A stretch of 64,000 nucleotides of DNA from NCBI GenBank assembly GCA_016710745.1, contig JADJVB010000010.1, positions 1,240,001 through 1,304,000 on the forward strand. Direction: 5' to 3'. Below are positions 42,116-51,650 of this stretch, piece after piece. The translations under genes were made by a program, and so were the position numbers. How positions within the stretch are numbered: the first letter of the stretch is position 1; each line of letters opens with the position of its first letter. Below the pieces are notes generated by a model, which saw nothing but the letters and a program-made list of their open reading frames with translations, ran no database searches and was not told the DNA's origin. The stretch comes from Chitinophagaceae bacterium (GTDB lineage: Bacteria > Bacteroidota > Bacteroidia > Chitinophagales > Chitinophagaceae).

Positions 42116-43156
42116 TTAAAACACCGGACACCGTACGGCGTCCCTTGAACTATTGTCCTTATTATTGAAATTCTGATAACTTAATGCAAACTCAAAGCCA
42201 CCGCGGCCATAACTGGCATTACGTAATTGCGATGTGTTAACATCATAACTGCCCGAAACTGCCATTTTTCCGATATCGAGTTTTAAAACCGGGATCAGGG
42301 CATCCTTTAAACGTACCATACTGCCGATGTGCAGCACATACCTGGGGTCTTCGGGATCACCTAATCGGTAGCTGTAGATAAAACCCGCAACCGTTTCGGT
42401 ATACACATCCTGTTTACTGTAATCGCCGTAAAGGGTGAAGTAAGATTCTTCGCTGACATTCATCCTGATACCCAATGAAGCCACCCACTTGGGTACCATT
42501 TCCAGGTTTATATTACCGTAAAAAGAAGTTTTATTCGATTTATTAAAATGGTGATAGGCCAGACCAAGATAAAAATTATTATTTTCGTTGGCACCCAATT
42601 GCGAGTTGAAACTCATACCCACACTGGCATCCAGGTACGAGTAGGAAGTTTGTGTAAAACTTTCGCCGTTACTTAAACCGGGGTCAAATTCCTGCCCATT
42701 GTACTGGCTATTGGTAGTGATCTTGCTCTCATCAATTCTTCTTTGCACCAACCCGCCCATAAAACCAAGCGACAAATACATATTTCTGTCGGCGCTTAAC
42801 GATTTCTGATAGTTTAGAACCGGCAATATATGCGTTGACGTTAAGGCGATGGTTCCGGCTTTATCGTACATAACCTGAGCGCCAATGGTTAAAAAATCAT
42901 CAGCCCTGCCAATGGGTTTCTTGTATTCAAAATTAAACGAGGCGGTACGGTAGGCATCGGTGATATTGTTCCATTGATTTCGATAAACCATTTGCGCCCG
43001 GATATCTCCTTTAAAAATTCCTGCCAGCGAAGGGTTTCTCAACAAAGGCGTTTCGAAGAATTGAGAAAAATGAATATCCTGTGCCTGTATGGATAAGCTG
43101 CATACAACGACCAGGATTAAACTCCAGGCAAATTTTTTAGGTAAATATGTTTTCAT
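42116..43156 (-). CDS. PorP/SprF-family type IX secretion membrane protein
   Basis: 346 residues with a signal peptide (about 1-25, ending QAQ) and the family opening DIHFSQFFETPLLRNPSLAG then IFKGDIRAQMVYRNQWNNI. The rest is an outer-membrane beta barrel with paired aromatic strands. SprF-type proteins are needed for export or attachment of the SprB adhesin by T9SS; paralogues usually sit next to their cargo genes. Here the start is 27 bases after the stop of the giant PKD protein on the same strand, the same order as sprB-sprF. Confidence 0.92.
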   Translation of the reverse strand: MKTYLPKKFAWSLILVVVCSLSIQAQDIHFSQFFETPLLRNPSLAGIFKGDIRAQMVYRNQWNNITDAYRTASFNFEYKKPIGRADDFLTIGAQVMYDKAGTIALTSTHILPVLNYQKSLSADRNMYLSLGFMGGLVQRRIDESKITTNSQYNGQEFDPGLSNGESFTQTSYSYLDASVGMSFNSQLGANENNNFYLGLAYHHFNKSNKTSFYGNINLEMVPKWVASLGIRMNVSEESYFTLYGDYSKQDVYTETVAGFIYSYRLGDPEDPRYVLHIGSMVRLKDALIPVLKLDIGKMAVSGSYDVNTSQLRNASYGRGGFEFALSYQNFNNKDNSSRDAVRCPVF

Positions 43157-43183
43157 TTCTATAGGGGATTAGATTCTTTTTAA

Positions 43184-46100
43184 TTATCTGAGTAAGGCTA
43201 CATTTCCGTTTAAAATAATTGATGTATTGTTTTCGCAAAGAATTTCTGCTGTGTACACATATACGTCACTGTTTACTTTTCTTCCCTGTACGGTGCCATC
43301 CCAGCCGGCATTAGCATCGTTTGGCGAAAAATTAACCCGCTCAAAAACCACTTCGCCCCAACGGTTGAAAATGCGTAACAGTTTGATCTTGAAAATGCCC
43401 GATCCCCTTGGATAGAAGAGATCATTCTGACCACTGCCATTGGGTGAAAAAGTATTCGGTATGAAAATATTGGCGCCGTCGCAAAGTACAAATACCGTGA
43501 TCCTGTCGATCGATTTGCAACCACCTGCATTTCTGGCCTCCACCGTATATTCGGTTGTTGATTTTGGTTGAACAGTTACCGATGGTGTGTTACTGTACAA
43601 TATTCCGGGTGCAGTAAGCCAGTACGTATTATTCACGTCGGGTGAAATAGTTGGCGTAATGGTTATCGGAGCTCCGCCATTTTTCATCGTGATATCTTTT
43701 CCAGCATCTATTTGCGGAATGGGATAAACTTTAATGGTGGTATAGCCCGTATCTTTAAAACAGCCGTAGGCATCACTGCCTACGACCCGGTAAGTAGTGG
43801 TCGTTTTTGGACTGGCAACCGGGATCGAAGAGGCAATACTGCTTAATCCTGTAGATGGCGACCATTCGTAGCTGTTAGCACCCGAAGCAAATAGCCTTAC
43901 GGTACTGCCAATGCATATGGTGTCATCCCGCTTATTGTCCATTGTAAAGGGCTGAATAACGGTAATATCAAGCGAATCGCTGTTGCTGCACCCAAAGGCG
44001 GAAGAGCCGGTTACGTAATAACGCCGATTGAAATCCGGTGTCGCCAAAGGATCAGGGCAGGTTGTACAACTTAATCCTGCCGCAGGGCTCCAGCTGTAAG
44101 TGTCGCCACCGCTTGCCGTGAGTTGTGTGGGGGTTCCCCGGCAAACCCGGATATCAGGACTGGCATCGATAACCGGAATGGGGTAAACTTCAAAACTCTT
44201 GTTGACCGTGTCTTTGCAACCGGTGCTGTTAGTTGCAATCAGCTGTATATCGTACACGCGTGCTGTTGTATAGGTTTGTATGGGTGGATCGGGTAATGTT
44301 GAGGTATTGCCATTTCCAAGATCCCAGTTCCAGGTTATAGCCGACGTATCAGGAACAAGGAGTATGGCATTAAAGGTGGCTGATACCGGTGTGCAACCGC
44401 TCATTGCATTTGCAAAATCGGCCTGTGGCGACGCAACGATCTGCACCGGAACGGGCAGGGTAGCCGTATCCGTGCAGCCCCTGTTTGTAGTTACGATCAA
44501 TTGAGGATTGTATTGCCCGGCAGCGGCATAAAAATGGGATGGGTTTTGCAATGTAGAAGTGCCGCCATCACCAAATGACCAGTTATAGGTTGCCGAAGCG
44601 TCATTTATTATAGAGGAATCCGTAAACTGAATAGTACCGAGGTCGCAACGGGGAAGTCCGTCGTATCCAAAAATGGTTTTTACACCATATACGTTGATCG
44701 TATCCAAACCCTGAACAGGTACCTGGCATCCTCCCGGATCAACCATGATCATTTTGGGCAGGTACGCACCTGGTATAGTATACACGTAACTGATAGTTGA
44801 GTCGGGCGTGGTAATAATAGAGCCATCATTAAAATCCCATATAAAAGACGGACTATCCTGTGTAATGGCTGTAAAATTTACGGAAAGCGGACTGCAACCT
44901 GTGACAGGCGTGTAGCTGAATGTTCCTATAGGTCCTCTTATGACGATCTTCTGTACCATCGAATCAACACAATTATTACCGGGCCCGGTTACATATAATT
45001 TTGCAAAGTAGGTTCCCGCATTATTGTAGATATGAATCGGGCTTGGCGATGTTGAAGTGCTGCCATCGCCAAAGTCCCAGGTTATTTCGTTGCCATTAAC
45101 CGATGTATTGGTGAATGTTGCAATTAAAGGCGGACAGGTACTCAGCGTATCTGAAACGGTAAAACTGGCATGCGGTGGCGTTATCTGTATCTCGCGGTAT
45201 GTAGTATCGCGGCAACCATTAACGTCAACCAGGCTGAGCATAACATTAAAATTTCCTTCGCTCATGAAACGGTGCACCGGATGTATGTCGATACTGGTAG
45301 AACCATCGGCAAAATCCCAAACGTAATTGTTGTATTGGCCCGAAGAAGTATTTGTAAAACTAAGGTCAAAATCCGGACAGGCAATCAGGGCAGACGGATT
45401 GAATGATGCCAGCGGGCTCGAAATTACGATAATGCTTGAATCCTGCGTGCTGTCCGAACAGCCTTCTGAATCAATTGCGGTTAAGGTAACAAGATAAGTT
45501 CCCGAAGCGGTGTAGAAATGTGAAAATGGTGGTGCGGTAAATGTTTCCACTGAGCCATCTCCAAAATTCCAGATCCAGGTAGTTATGGGGTTGATTCCGT
45601 CGTCAACGGAATTATCGATAAAAGTTACGGTGCTATTCAAACAGTTTCCACCATTGGGAATGGTGAATGCAGCGGTAGGTCCGTTAACCCGTATGTATTG
45701 GCTCTTGATGAGTGTGTCTTTACATCCCGATACATCGGTGATCACCAGGGTTACAGAATAAAATCCGGCATTCGTGTACGTGTGTGCGATACTTAAACCT
45801 GTACCGGTTTGCCCGTCGCCAAAATCCCAGTCATAAGCAATAATGGTGCCCGGCGTATTGCCAATCGCTGTAAAACTGGCAGCTGTGTTTTTACATATTA
45901 CTGAATCAAATACGTCGAAATTAGCGACCTCTTCAACTATTCTCACCGGTATCGCAAAAAGGTCATCGCATCCCGATGTATGGTTGATGACCAATAGTTG
46001 TACTGTATAAGTTCCGGGGCCCGGAAAGGTATGAATATTATGTTGTGCGGTAGATGTGGTGCCGTCACCAAAGTCCCAATGCCATTCATCAGGACCGATC

Positions 46101-47992
46101 GATGCATCAGTAAAATTAAAGGTACGTGGCGTTGCACAGTCAAATGTGGCCGTAAAATTGGCGATGGGCGGACTGATGTGCACATAGTCAATAAAAGTTA
46201 TGGTATCAGCACAGTTATTATTCCATGCAATTAAACGAATTGAAAAATAACCGGTGTCTTCGTAATGATGACTGGGGTTTTGTACGGTAGAAGTTCCGCC
46301 ATCTCCAAAATCCCACAACCACCGGGTTACATTGGCGCTCGACAGATCAATAAAATTTACGTCTATTTTGGCGCATACATCCCTTGGGTTGGCCGAAAAA
46401 TTGGCGGTGGGTTTATCATCAGCAACTATACCGGCAGGAATAAATACCGTGTCTTTGCATCCGCCAAGGGTAGTTACAATTAAAGTAATATCATACGAAC
46501 CGGTGAGGTACGTGTTGGTAGGTGTGGCAGCAGTTGATGTAGAGCCATCGCCCAGGTCCCAGAAATAACTTACAACCGGATCCGGCGAATTCACTGTTGA
46601 TGAAAATGTCCAGGTTAATGGCGAACAGTTACTTTGGGGTAGATTATTTATGGAGGCAACGGGTTCCAGTATCTGTATATAGTCGGCAATCACCATGGAA
46701 TCGCTGCAACCCGTAAAATTAGTAACAAACAGTTTTACAGTAAACGATCCATAACTGGTGTAGGTATGCGAAGGATTGGTACCACCTGAAGTAGCGCCGT
46801 CGCCAAAATCCCAGAAGTAAGTTGCCAACGGGCTGCTTGTATTGGTAAAGTTAACCGTAAGGGGAGGCTTACAGGCAGTTCGGTTGGTTGCCGAAAAAGA
46901 AGCTGTTGGCTTTGTTGAAATGGTGATTGTTCTGGTTGTTGAATCAACACAAGTATCTTTAAAAGCCGTTAATTTAATGATATAGGTTCCGGGCAGGGCA
47001 TAGGCTTTTACAGGGTTTGATGCGGTTGAGGTTGAACCATCACCAAAATTCCATAATACTGAAGTTGGTGCCGGGTTGGTAGTATTGGCAAAATTAATAG
47101 AGTCGTTCACACAGCCATTTGGCGGAGCGGTAAAAGAGGCAGTTAAAAAATTAATGACCACAACGTTGGTTTTAACAACCGAATTACTGCAACCGGTAGT
47201 GCTGACAACGGTTAACGTAACCGTAAAACTGCCGGCCGATGTGTAGGTATGAGTCGGATTTTGTGCGGTGGAACTGCCTCCGTCGCCGAAATTCCAGGAA
47301 TACGACAAAGTGCCTGGTCCCGTTGACGTGTTGGTAAAATTTATTGTAACCGGTAAGCGGCAACCCGTAGGCGCAGTATTTGTGAAGTTAGCCGTAACTC
47401 CGTTACTGGCCTGGATATAGTTACTTTTGGTTAATGTTTTTGAACAACCGGCTGATGTGGTTACCTGCAGGGTCACATTATAATTTCCTGCTGTAGCATA
47501 GGTATGTGAAGGATGTTGAACGGCGCCGGTGGTACCATCGCCAAAATCCCAAAGCCATGAACTGATCGTTGAAGTGCCTGCCGAACTTTGATCTGTGAAC
47601 TGCGCATGTAGCGGAACACAACCGGATCGTGGCGTTGCGGTGAAATTTACGACAGGGATAGCGAAAATATTGATGTATTGTGTTCTTGTCAGTGAATCGC
47701 GGTTACCGGATGCATCTCTTACAACCAGTTTAACCGTGTATTGACCTGCCGAAAAATAAGTAGCTGAAGGATGTTGTAAAACCGAAGTGGTGCCGTTGCC
47801 GAGGTCCCAGATCCATTCTATAGGGTTACCAGTAGACAGGTCAGTAAAATTTACTATTTGAGGCGAACAGCCCGACGTTGGGGTCGCTGAAAAATTGGCA
47901 GTAATTTGAGCGGTACTGGAATTACTCAGCGTAAATAAGCAGAAGAATATAATAAATATTCGCCCTAAAAGGGATCTGGTAGTGTTAGGCAT
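43184..47992 (-). CDS. SprB-like giant adhesin: 15 PKD repeats and gliding-motility C-terminal domain
   Basis: 1602 residues from the ATG at 47992, which gives the signal peptide GRIFIIFFCLFTLSNSSTAQ; an ATG at 48028 would add 12 residues. I count 15 PKD-type repeats over residues 44-1264, each with a WDFGDG-like motif and an NPSHTY-like end. Two SPxxGLS modules with Ig-like traits follow (about 1270-1500), and the C-terminus (about 1507-1602) is the CHU_C/T9SS type B sorting domain: IFIPNTFSPNGSGQNDLFYP, LLRIFNRWGEVVFE, GWDGT, VYVYTAEI. It is probably carried to the surface with the SprF-like protein downstream and used in adhesion or gliding. Confidence 0.93.
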   Translation of the reverse strand: MPNTTRSLLGRIFIIFFCLFTLSNSSTAQITANFSATPTSGCSPQIVNFTDLSTGNPIEWIWDLGNGTTSVLQHPSATYFSAGQYTVKLVVRDASGNRDSLTRTQYINIFAIPVVNFTATPRSGCVPLHAQFTDQSSAGTSTISSWLWDFGDGTTGAVQHPSHTYATAGNYNVTLQVTTSAGCSKTLTKSNYIQASNGVTANFTNTAPTGCRLPVTINFTNTSTGPGTLSYSWNFGDGGSSTAQNPTHTYTSAGSFTVTLTVVSTTGCSNSVVKTNVVVINFLTASFTAPPNGCVNDSINFANTTNPAPTSVLWNFGDGSTSTASNPVKAYALPGTYIIKLTAFKDTCVDSTTRTITISTKPTASFSATNRTACKPPLTVNFTNTSSPLATYFWDFGDGATSGGTNPSHTYTSYGSFTVKLFVTNFTGCSDSMVIADYIQILEPVASINNLPQSNCSPLTWTFSSTVNSPDPVVSYFWDLGDGSTSTAATPTNTYLTGSYDITLIVTTLGGCKDTVFIPAGIVADDKPTANFSANPRDVCAKIDVNFIDLSSANVTRWLWDFGDGGTSTVQNPSHHYEDTGYFSIRLIAWNNNCADTITFIDYVHISPPIANFTATFDCATPRTFNFTDASIGPDEWHWDFGDGTTSTAQHNIHTFPGPGTYTVQLLVINHTSGCDDLFAIPVRIVEEVANFDVFDSVICKNTAASFTAIGNTPGTIIAYDWDFGDGQTGTGLSIAHTYTNAGFYSVTLVITDVSGCKDTLIKSQYIRVNGPTAAFTIPNGGNCLNSTVTFIDNSVDDGINPITTWIWNFGDGSVETFTAPPFSHFYTASGTYLVTLTAIDSEGCSDSTQDSSIIVISSPLASFNPSALIACPDFDLSFTNTSSGQYNNYVWDFADGSTSIDIHPVHRFMSEGNFNVMLSLVDVNGCRDTTYREIQITPPHASFTVSDTLSTCPPLIATFTNTSVNGNEITWDFGDGSTSTSPSPIHIYNNAGTYFAKLYVTGPGNNCVDSMVQKIVIRGPIGTFSYTPVTGCSPLSVNFTAITQDSPSFIWDFNDGSIITTPDSTISYVYTIPGAYLPKMIMVDPGGCQVPVQGLDTINVYGVKTIFGYDGLPRCDLGTIQFTDSSIINDASATYNWSFGDGGTSTLQNPSHFYAAAGQYNPQLIVTTNRGCTDTATLPVPVQIVASPQADFANAMSGCTPVSATFNAILLVPDTSAITWNWDLGNGNTSTLPDPPIQTYTTARVYDIQLIATNSTGCKDTVNKSFEVYPIPVIDASPDIRVCRGTPTQLTASGGDTYSWSPAAGLSCTTCPDPLATPDFNRRYYVTGSSAFGCSNSDSLDITVIQPFTMDNKRDDTICIGSTVRLFASGANSYEWSPSTGLSSIASSIPVASPKTTTTYRVVGSDAYGCFKDTGYTTIKVYPIPQIDAGKDITMKNGGAPITITPTISPDVNNTYWLTAPGILYSNTPSVTVQPKSTTEYTVEARNAGGCKSIDRITVFVLCDGANIFIPNTFSPNGSGQNDLFYPRGSGIFKIKLLRIFNRWGEVVFERVNFSPNDANAGWDGTVQGRKVNSDVYVYTAEILCENNTSIILNGNVALLR

Positions 47993-48169
47993 ACCTGGAT
48001 TGTTGGATAATTGGATAACATTTGGCATTTCTGCCCTTATATAAACAACATTTTCTACATAAAAATTGTGTATGTAGCGTAATATTTTTACATTGCACGT
48101 GACTTTAATGTTATCTTGCTTAAACCTAAACTAACACATATCCATATTAAACATTCAAATACTATATAA

Positions 48170-49570
48170 ATGATTGATAAAATATTCAAATTGACACTTA
48201 TGCTGTGCTTAAGCGGCTCCGTCGTTTGGGCGCAAGGGAAACCACAGAATAAAGTTGAGAAAAAGAAAGGAATGCTCTCTTATAGTATCAATTATTCCGA
48301 TTATGGATTTGCTAAGATTGCAAAGGATTCTTCCATTTCTGCAGCATTTAACCGAAAAGGTCTTTTTAAATCGGGTAACAGTTCCTTTGGATTTGGTTTG
48401 AGTTACTGGAAAGGATTGGGTTCACATGTTGATTTTTCAGGTAATTTGGCAGGCACGTTTTCAAATTTTCCCAGGTTATTTGTAAAAGGAGATAGTATTG
48501 GTAAAGCTAGTTTTACACCCCAACTTGATGTGATGCTGCACGCACGTGCGTTTAAGGATCAACGTAAAATAAATCCTTTTTTAACGGCGGGTATCGGAGC
48601 GGGTTATTTTGGTAAACAACTGGCGGTATATGCGCCGTTGGGAGTAGGCTTGCAGTTTCATTTAAACAGAACTTTTATTTTTGTACAGGCGCAGTGGCGA
48701 CTGGCCATTACAGATGGCATTTCGAACGATTATATGTTTTACTCTATTGGCATAGGGCAACAAAAGAAAGTGAAGAAAGAGGAAAAGAAACCTGAAACCG
48801 AAATCAAAACAGAGCCGGTTGTTGATAGTACTAAAAAAGCAGAATCAAACGAACTGGATACTGATGGTGACGGCGTTCCCGATATCCGGGATAATTGCCC
48901 TACGGAAGCCGGAACAGCTATCGGTTGCCCGGATGCCGACGGCGATGGTATAGCTGATAAAGATGACCAATGTAAAGATGTAAAGGGCGACCCCAGGTAT
49001 AAGGGCTGTCCTGTGCCGGATACTGATGGTGATGGCGTAAATGATGACGATGATAAATGTAAAACTGTTTTCGGTTTAGTGGAAAATAGTGGCTGTCCGG
49101 CTGCTGCAGACGAAAACGGGGATGACGATAATGATGGCGTAAGAAATAAAGACGATAAATGTCCGGATAAAGCAGGAACCGCTGCCAATGATGGATGCCC
49201 TATGGAGATTGTTAAAGGCGGACAACTGTTAAGGGTATCAGGTGATTCAATGACTTATTATATCAGGTTCGATTTCGACAAAGCCAATATTACGGCAGAT
49301 GCGTTCTCGGCGCTGAGCCAGGTGGTGAAGATCCTCAAAGCAGATAAGACACTGAGCATTAATATTGAAGGCCATGCTGACCGCTTCGGACAGGAAATTT
49401 ACAACGAACAAATTTCGTCTGAACGGGCTAATGTGGCCAGAGACTATCTGCTGAGTTATGGAATTGCCAGGAACAGGATTACCACAGCGTTCTATGGCTC
49501 TACAAGGCCTTACGATATTCACCAGGATTGGTTGAACAGAAGGGTAGAAATAACCTTGTATAAAAAATAA
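48170..49570 (+). CDS. OmpA-family protein with TSP3 repeats and N-terminal barrel
   Basis: 466 residues. Signal peptide about 1-22 (ending VWAQG). Residues about 35-200 are a beta-barrel-like region. Then comes a Lys/Glu linker, thrombospondin type 3 calcium-binding repeats at about 229-343 (DTDGDGVPDIRDNCP, DADGDGIADKDDQC, DTDGDGVNDDDDKC, DDDNDGVRNKDDKC), and an OmpA peptidoglycan-binding domain at about 355-466 (IEGHADRFGQEIYN, ERANVARDYLLSYGI, NRRVEITLYKK). It is divergent from the SprB-like operon, 177 bases between starts, so they may be co-regulated. Such proteins anchor the outer membrane to the wall. Confidence 0.92.
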   Translation: MIDKIFKLTLMLCLSGSVVWAQGKPQNKVEKKKGMLSYSINYSDYGFAKIAKDSSISAAFNRKGLFKSGNSSFGFGLSYWKGLGSHVDFSGNLAGTFSNFPRLFVKGDSIGKASFTPQLDVMLHARAFKDQRKINPFLTAGIGAGYFGKQLAVYAPLGVGLQFHLNRTFIFVQAQWRLAITDGISNDYMFYSIGIGQQKKVKKEEKKPETEIKTEPVVDSTKKAESNELDTDGDGVPDIRDNCPTEAGTAIGCPDADGDGIADKDDQCKDVKGDPRYKGCPVPDTDGDGVNDDDDKCKTVFGLVENSGCPAAADENGDDDNDGVRNKDDKCPDKAGTAANDGCPMEIVKGGQLLRVSGDSMTYYIRFDFDKANITADAFSALSQVVKILKADKTLSINIEGHADRFGQEIYNEQISSERANVARDYLLSYGIARNRITTAFYGSTRPYDIHQDWLNRRVEITLYKK

Positions 49571-49604
49571 AACAATAATAAGGTAGATCGTTATTGATAG
49601 TAAA

Positions 49605-49633
49605 GGAAAGCCGGTTTTGATAACCGGCTTTCC
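49605..49633 (+). terminator. Hairpin terminator after the OmpA/TSP3 gene
   Basis: A 12-pair stem GGAAAGCCGGTT with its complement and loop TTGAT, 34 bases after the stop. The T content after it is modest (CTTTATATTTAT), so strength is uncertain. Confidence 0.7.
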
Positions 49634-49906
49634 CTTTATATTTATACCTGGCCGCCCATTTAGTTTCAGGTTAACACGAATTCTCTATAAAATTGAACGA
49701 AAGCAAAGAAGTAAAAAAGTCGCCGTGAAAAAAATCAGGATTGGTGGCCAGACAACCAGGTGCGAGGTTTATCCGTAAACCAGTAAATCGAACAGGGCTC
49801 AAAACTTATTTGTGATCAATATGGCTACTACAAATCTTTTAAAAATTGAAAGAAAACGGAGAAGTAAAATCGCCATAATTAAAGAACAAACTTAGTGACC
49901 AAACAC
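49634..49906. other. Intergenic region with a diverged internal duplication
   Basis: No gene is supported. Two segments about 150 bases apart (49690-49724 and 49841-49874) are similar: an AAAATTGAA start, then GAAGTAAAA, then TCGCC, followed by weaker similarity up to GTGACCA/GTGGCCA. This looks like an old tandem duplication. Confidence 0.45.
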
Positions 49907-50143
49907 CTATAGATCCGGCAACGCATTAAATTCGCTACGTTTATTTTCAAACCAGGCGTTCATCAATTCCGGTGTGCTCATCAGGTCTTGCATGTTTTTC
50001 ATTGCGCCGAGATGATCAGCGTCACCCGCCTGAAACATCGCCATGCTGTGTTTTTTACTCAAGGTGGCCATTTCTTCAAATGTTGCCGCTTCAAATTCGA
50101 TATCACACGCACCTCCCAATTGTTTACAGGTCATTTTTTTCAT
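49907..50143 (-). CDS. DUF1059 small protein
   Basis: 78 residues. It starts KKMTCKQLGGACDIEFEAAT, the DUF1059 signature with two conserved cysteines (metal or redox role not shown), then EMATLSKKHSMAMFQAGDA and a helical end with MNAWFENKRSEFNALPD. Function is unknown. No signal peptide, so probably cytoplasmic. Its upstream side is the 89-bp repeat array. Confidence 0.85.
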   Translation of the reverse strand: MKKMTCKQLGGACDIEFEAATFEEMATLSKKHSMAMFQAGDADHLGAMKNMQDLMSTPELMNAWFENKRSEFNALPDL

Positions 50144-50251
50144 GTCGGTTATTTTAATCGTTGATCATACTGTTTGCCGAAATTAAATGTAAAATAAATT
50201 ATTGAAGATTGCAATTGAGCGTTGTGATGAAAATGTATAAGCAGTGTTTCA

Positions 50252-50785
50252 GGTGCAGGTGGCAATTTGCCCGTGTTAGGGTGCAAGTCGCGACAGAGTC
50301 GCTAAACCAACACATCCTCGTTGGAGACGAGGACGAGAAGGGTGCAGTTGGCAATTTGCCCGTGTTAGGGTGGAAGTCGCGACAGAGTCGCTAAACCAAC
50401 ACATCCTCGTTGGAGACGAGGACGAGAAGGGTGCAGGTGGCAATTTGCCCGGGTTAGGGTGCAAGTCGCGACAGAGTCGCTAAACCAACACATCCTCGTT
50501 GGAGACGAGGACGAGAAAGGTGCAGGTGGCAATTTGCCCGTGTTAGGGTGCAAGTCGCGACAGAGTCGCTAAACCAACACATCCTCGTTGGAGACGAGGA
50601 CGAGAAAGGTGCAGTTGGCAATTTGCCCGTGTTAGGGTGCAAGTCGCGACAGAGTCGCTAAACCAACACATCCTCGTTGGAGACGAGGACGGGAAAGGTG
50701 CAGTTGGCAATTTGCCCGGGTTAGGGTACAAGTCGCGACAGAGTCGCTAAACCAACACATCCTCGTCAGAGACGAGGACGAGAAG
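50252..50785. repeat. Tandem array of six 89-bp units, hairpin-rich
   Basis: Units begin at 50252, 50341, 50430, 50519, 50608 and 50697; a degraded seventh starts at 50786. Units are nearly identical over their full length. Each contains GGCAATTTGCC, GCGACAGAGTCGC and CCTCGTTGGAGACGAGG (inverted repeats). In the last unit the third becomes CCTCGTCAGAGACGAGG, which lengthens the stem. The period is not a multiple of three, so it is not coding; there are no variable spacers, so it is not a CRISPR. The whole gap 50144-50921 holds no supported gene. Confidence 0.92.
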
Positions 50786-50921
50786 GGTAGCAGGTTGAAT
50801 TTTTGCCTGATCTTCAGGAGCATTGAAATCGGGTTGTTGGGGAAATAAACCCGGATCAACGGTCACCCGAAGAAAGTGACTATTTCTTTGTTCACTTTGC
50901 CCTACATTCGCAATAAAAACG

Positions 50922-51179
50922 ATGGATATCAAAGCGCAATTTGAACAGGCCGCAGCCGACAGTAAGTCATTATCTTCCAAGCCCGATAATGAAACACTTC
51001 TTCAATTATATTCTCTGTATAAACAATCTACTGAGGGTGATGTTAGCGGAGAAGCGCCATCCAATCCTTTCGATTTTGTAAGTAAAGCCAAATATGAGGC
51101 ATGGGCTGTGTTAAAGGGAAGATCTTCTGAAGAATCTATGCAGCAATATATAGATCTCGTTAATAAACTAAAGGGGTAA
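50922..51179 (+). CDS. Acyl-CoA-binding protein
   Basis: 85 residues, the family length. ACBP binds long-chain acyl-CoA in the cytosol. Signatures: FEQAAADSKSL, PDNETLLQLYSLYKQSTEGD (with the conserved LYKQ), KAKYEAWAVLKGRSSEESMQ then QYIDLVNKL. This small family is mainly eukaryotic but is found in some bacteria. Its stop is two bases from the end of the convergent lipoprotein gene. The repeat array lies directly upstream. Confidence 0.93.
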   Translation: MDIKAQFEQAAADSKSLSSKPDNETLLQLYSLYKQSTEGDVSGEAPSNPFDFVSKAKYEAWAVLKGRSSEESMQQYIDLVNKLKG

Positions 51180-51181
51180 GC

Positions 51182-51640
51182 TTAAAATTGCTCCATGTGC
51201 AATACCTTGGGCTCTGTTGTTCCCCAGGGTGCCAGTTCCATAATGGGCAACGATTTTTTGGTAAAACGCCATTCGCGGATTAAGAAAACAAATTCGGCCG
51301 GGGTAGAAGGAAACGTGATCGTGAGTTTACTGTAATCGTCGTTGCTGCTCCAGCTACCATTATAGGTAACGCCGTTTTTTACAGCCGTCATAGCACCATT
51401 AAAATAGGTTCCCTTGTATAGAACATAGGTGTAGCCCGTGTATTGAGGCGTGAGGTCGAGCCCGTTGTCAGTAGCCAGATGCACCCTGAAATTTTTATTG
51501 AGGATATTGTCCTCAAATTGCTGCTGGGCATAGGTTGCCTGAGCAGCTTCGATTGCTTCTTTGGCACATCCGTTAATTACCATCAGCATGGTTAATGTGG
51601 ATAAAAGAAACAAGGCAGGGTGACAGCTAAATTTTTTCAT
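51182..51640 (-). CDS. Lipoprotein of unknown function
   Basis: 152 residues from the ATG at 51640; the longer frame from 51688 overlaps the carboxypeptidase gene. The signal KKFSCHPALFLLSTLTMLMV ends in the lipobox VINGC, so the mature protein starts at that Cys. The rest is a single beta-rich domain (YTYVLYKGTYFNGAMTAVKN, SKLTITFP, EFVFLIREWRFTKKS) of a kind common in Bacteroidota lipoproteins. Function is not known. It lies 10 bases downstream of the M32 carboxypeptidase gene and is probably in its operon. Confidence 0.82.
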   Translation of the reverse strand: MKKFSCHPALFLLSTLTMLMVINGCAKEAIEAAQATYAQQQFEDNILNKNFRVHLATDNGLDLTPQYTGYTYVLYKGTYFNGAMTAVKNGVTYNGSWSSNDDYSKLTITFPSTPAEFVFLIREWRFTKKSLPIMELAPWGTTEPKVLHMEQF

Positions 51641-51650
51641 AACTCGAATT

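Noticed and set aside
50252..50785. CRISPR array
   Set aside because: The whole 89-base unit is conserved; there are no unique spacers between short repeats and no cas genes nearby.
50276..50859. Five overlapping minus-strand ORFs of about 62-75 residues in the repeat array
   Set aside because: They are by-products of an 89-base period read in shifting frames; no family, no start signals, and the frame is not kept from unit to unit.
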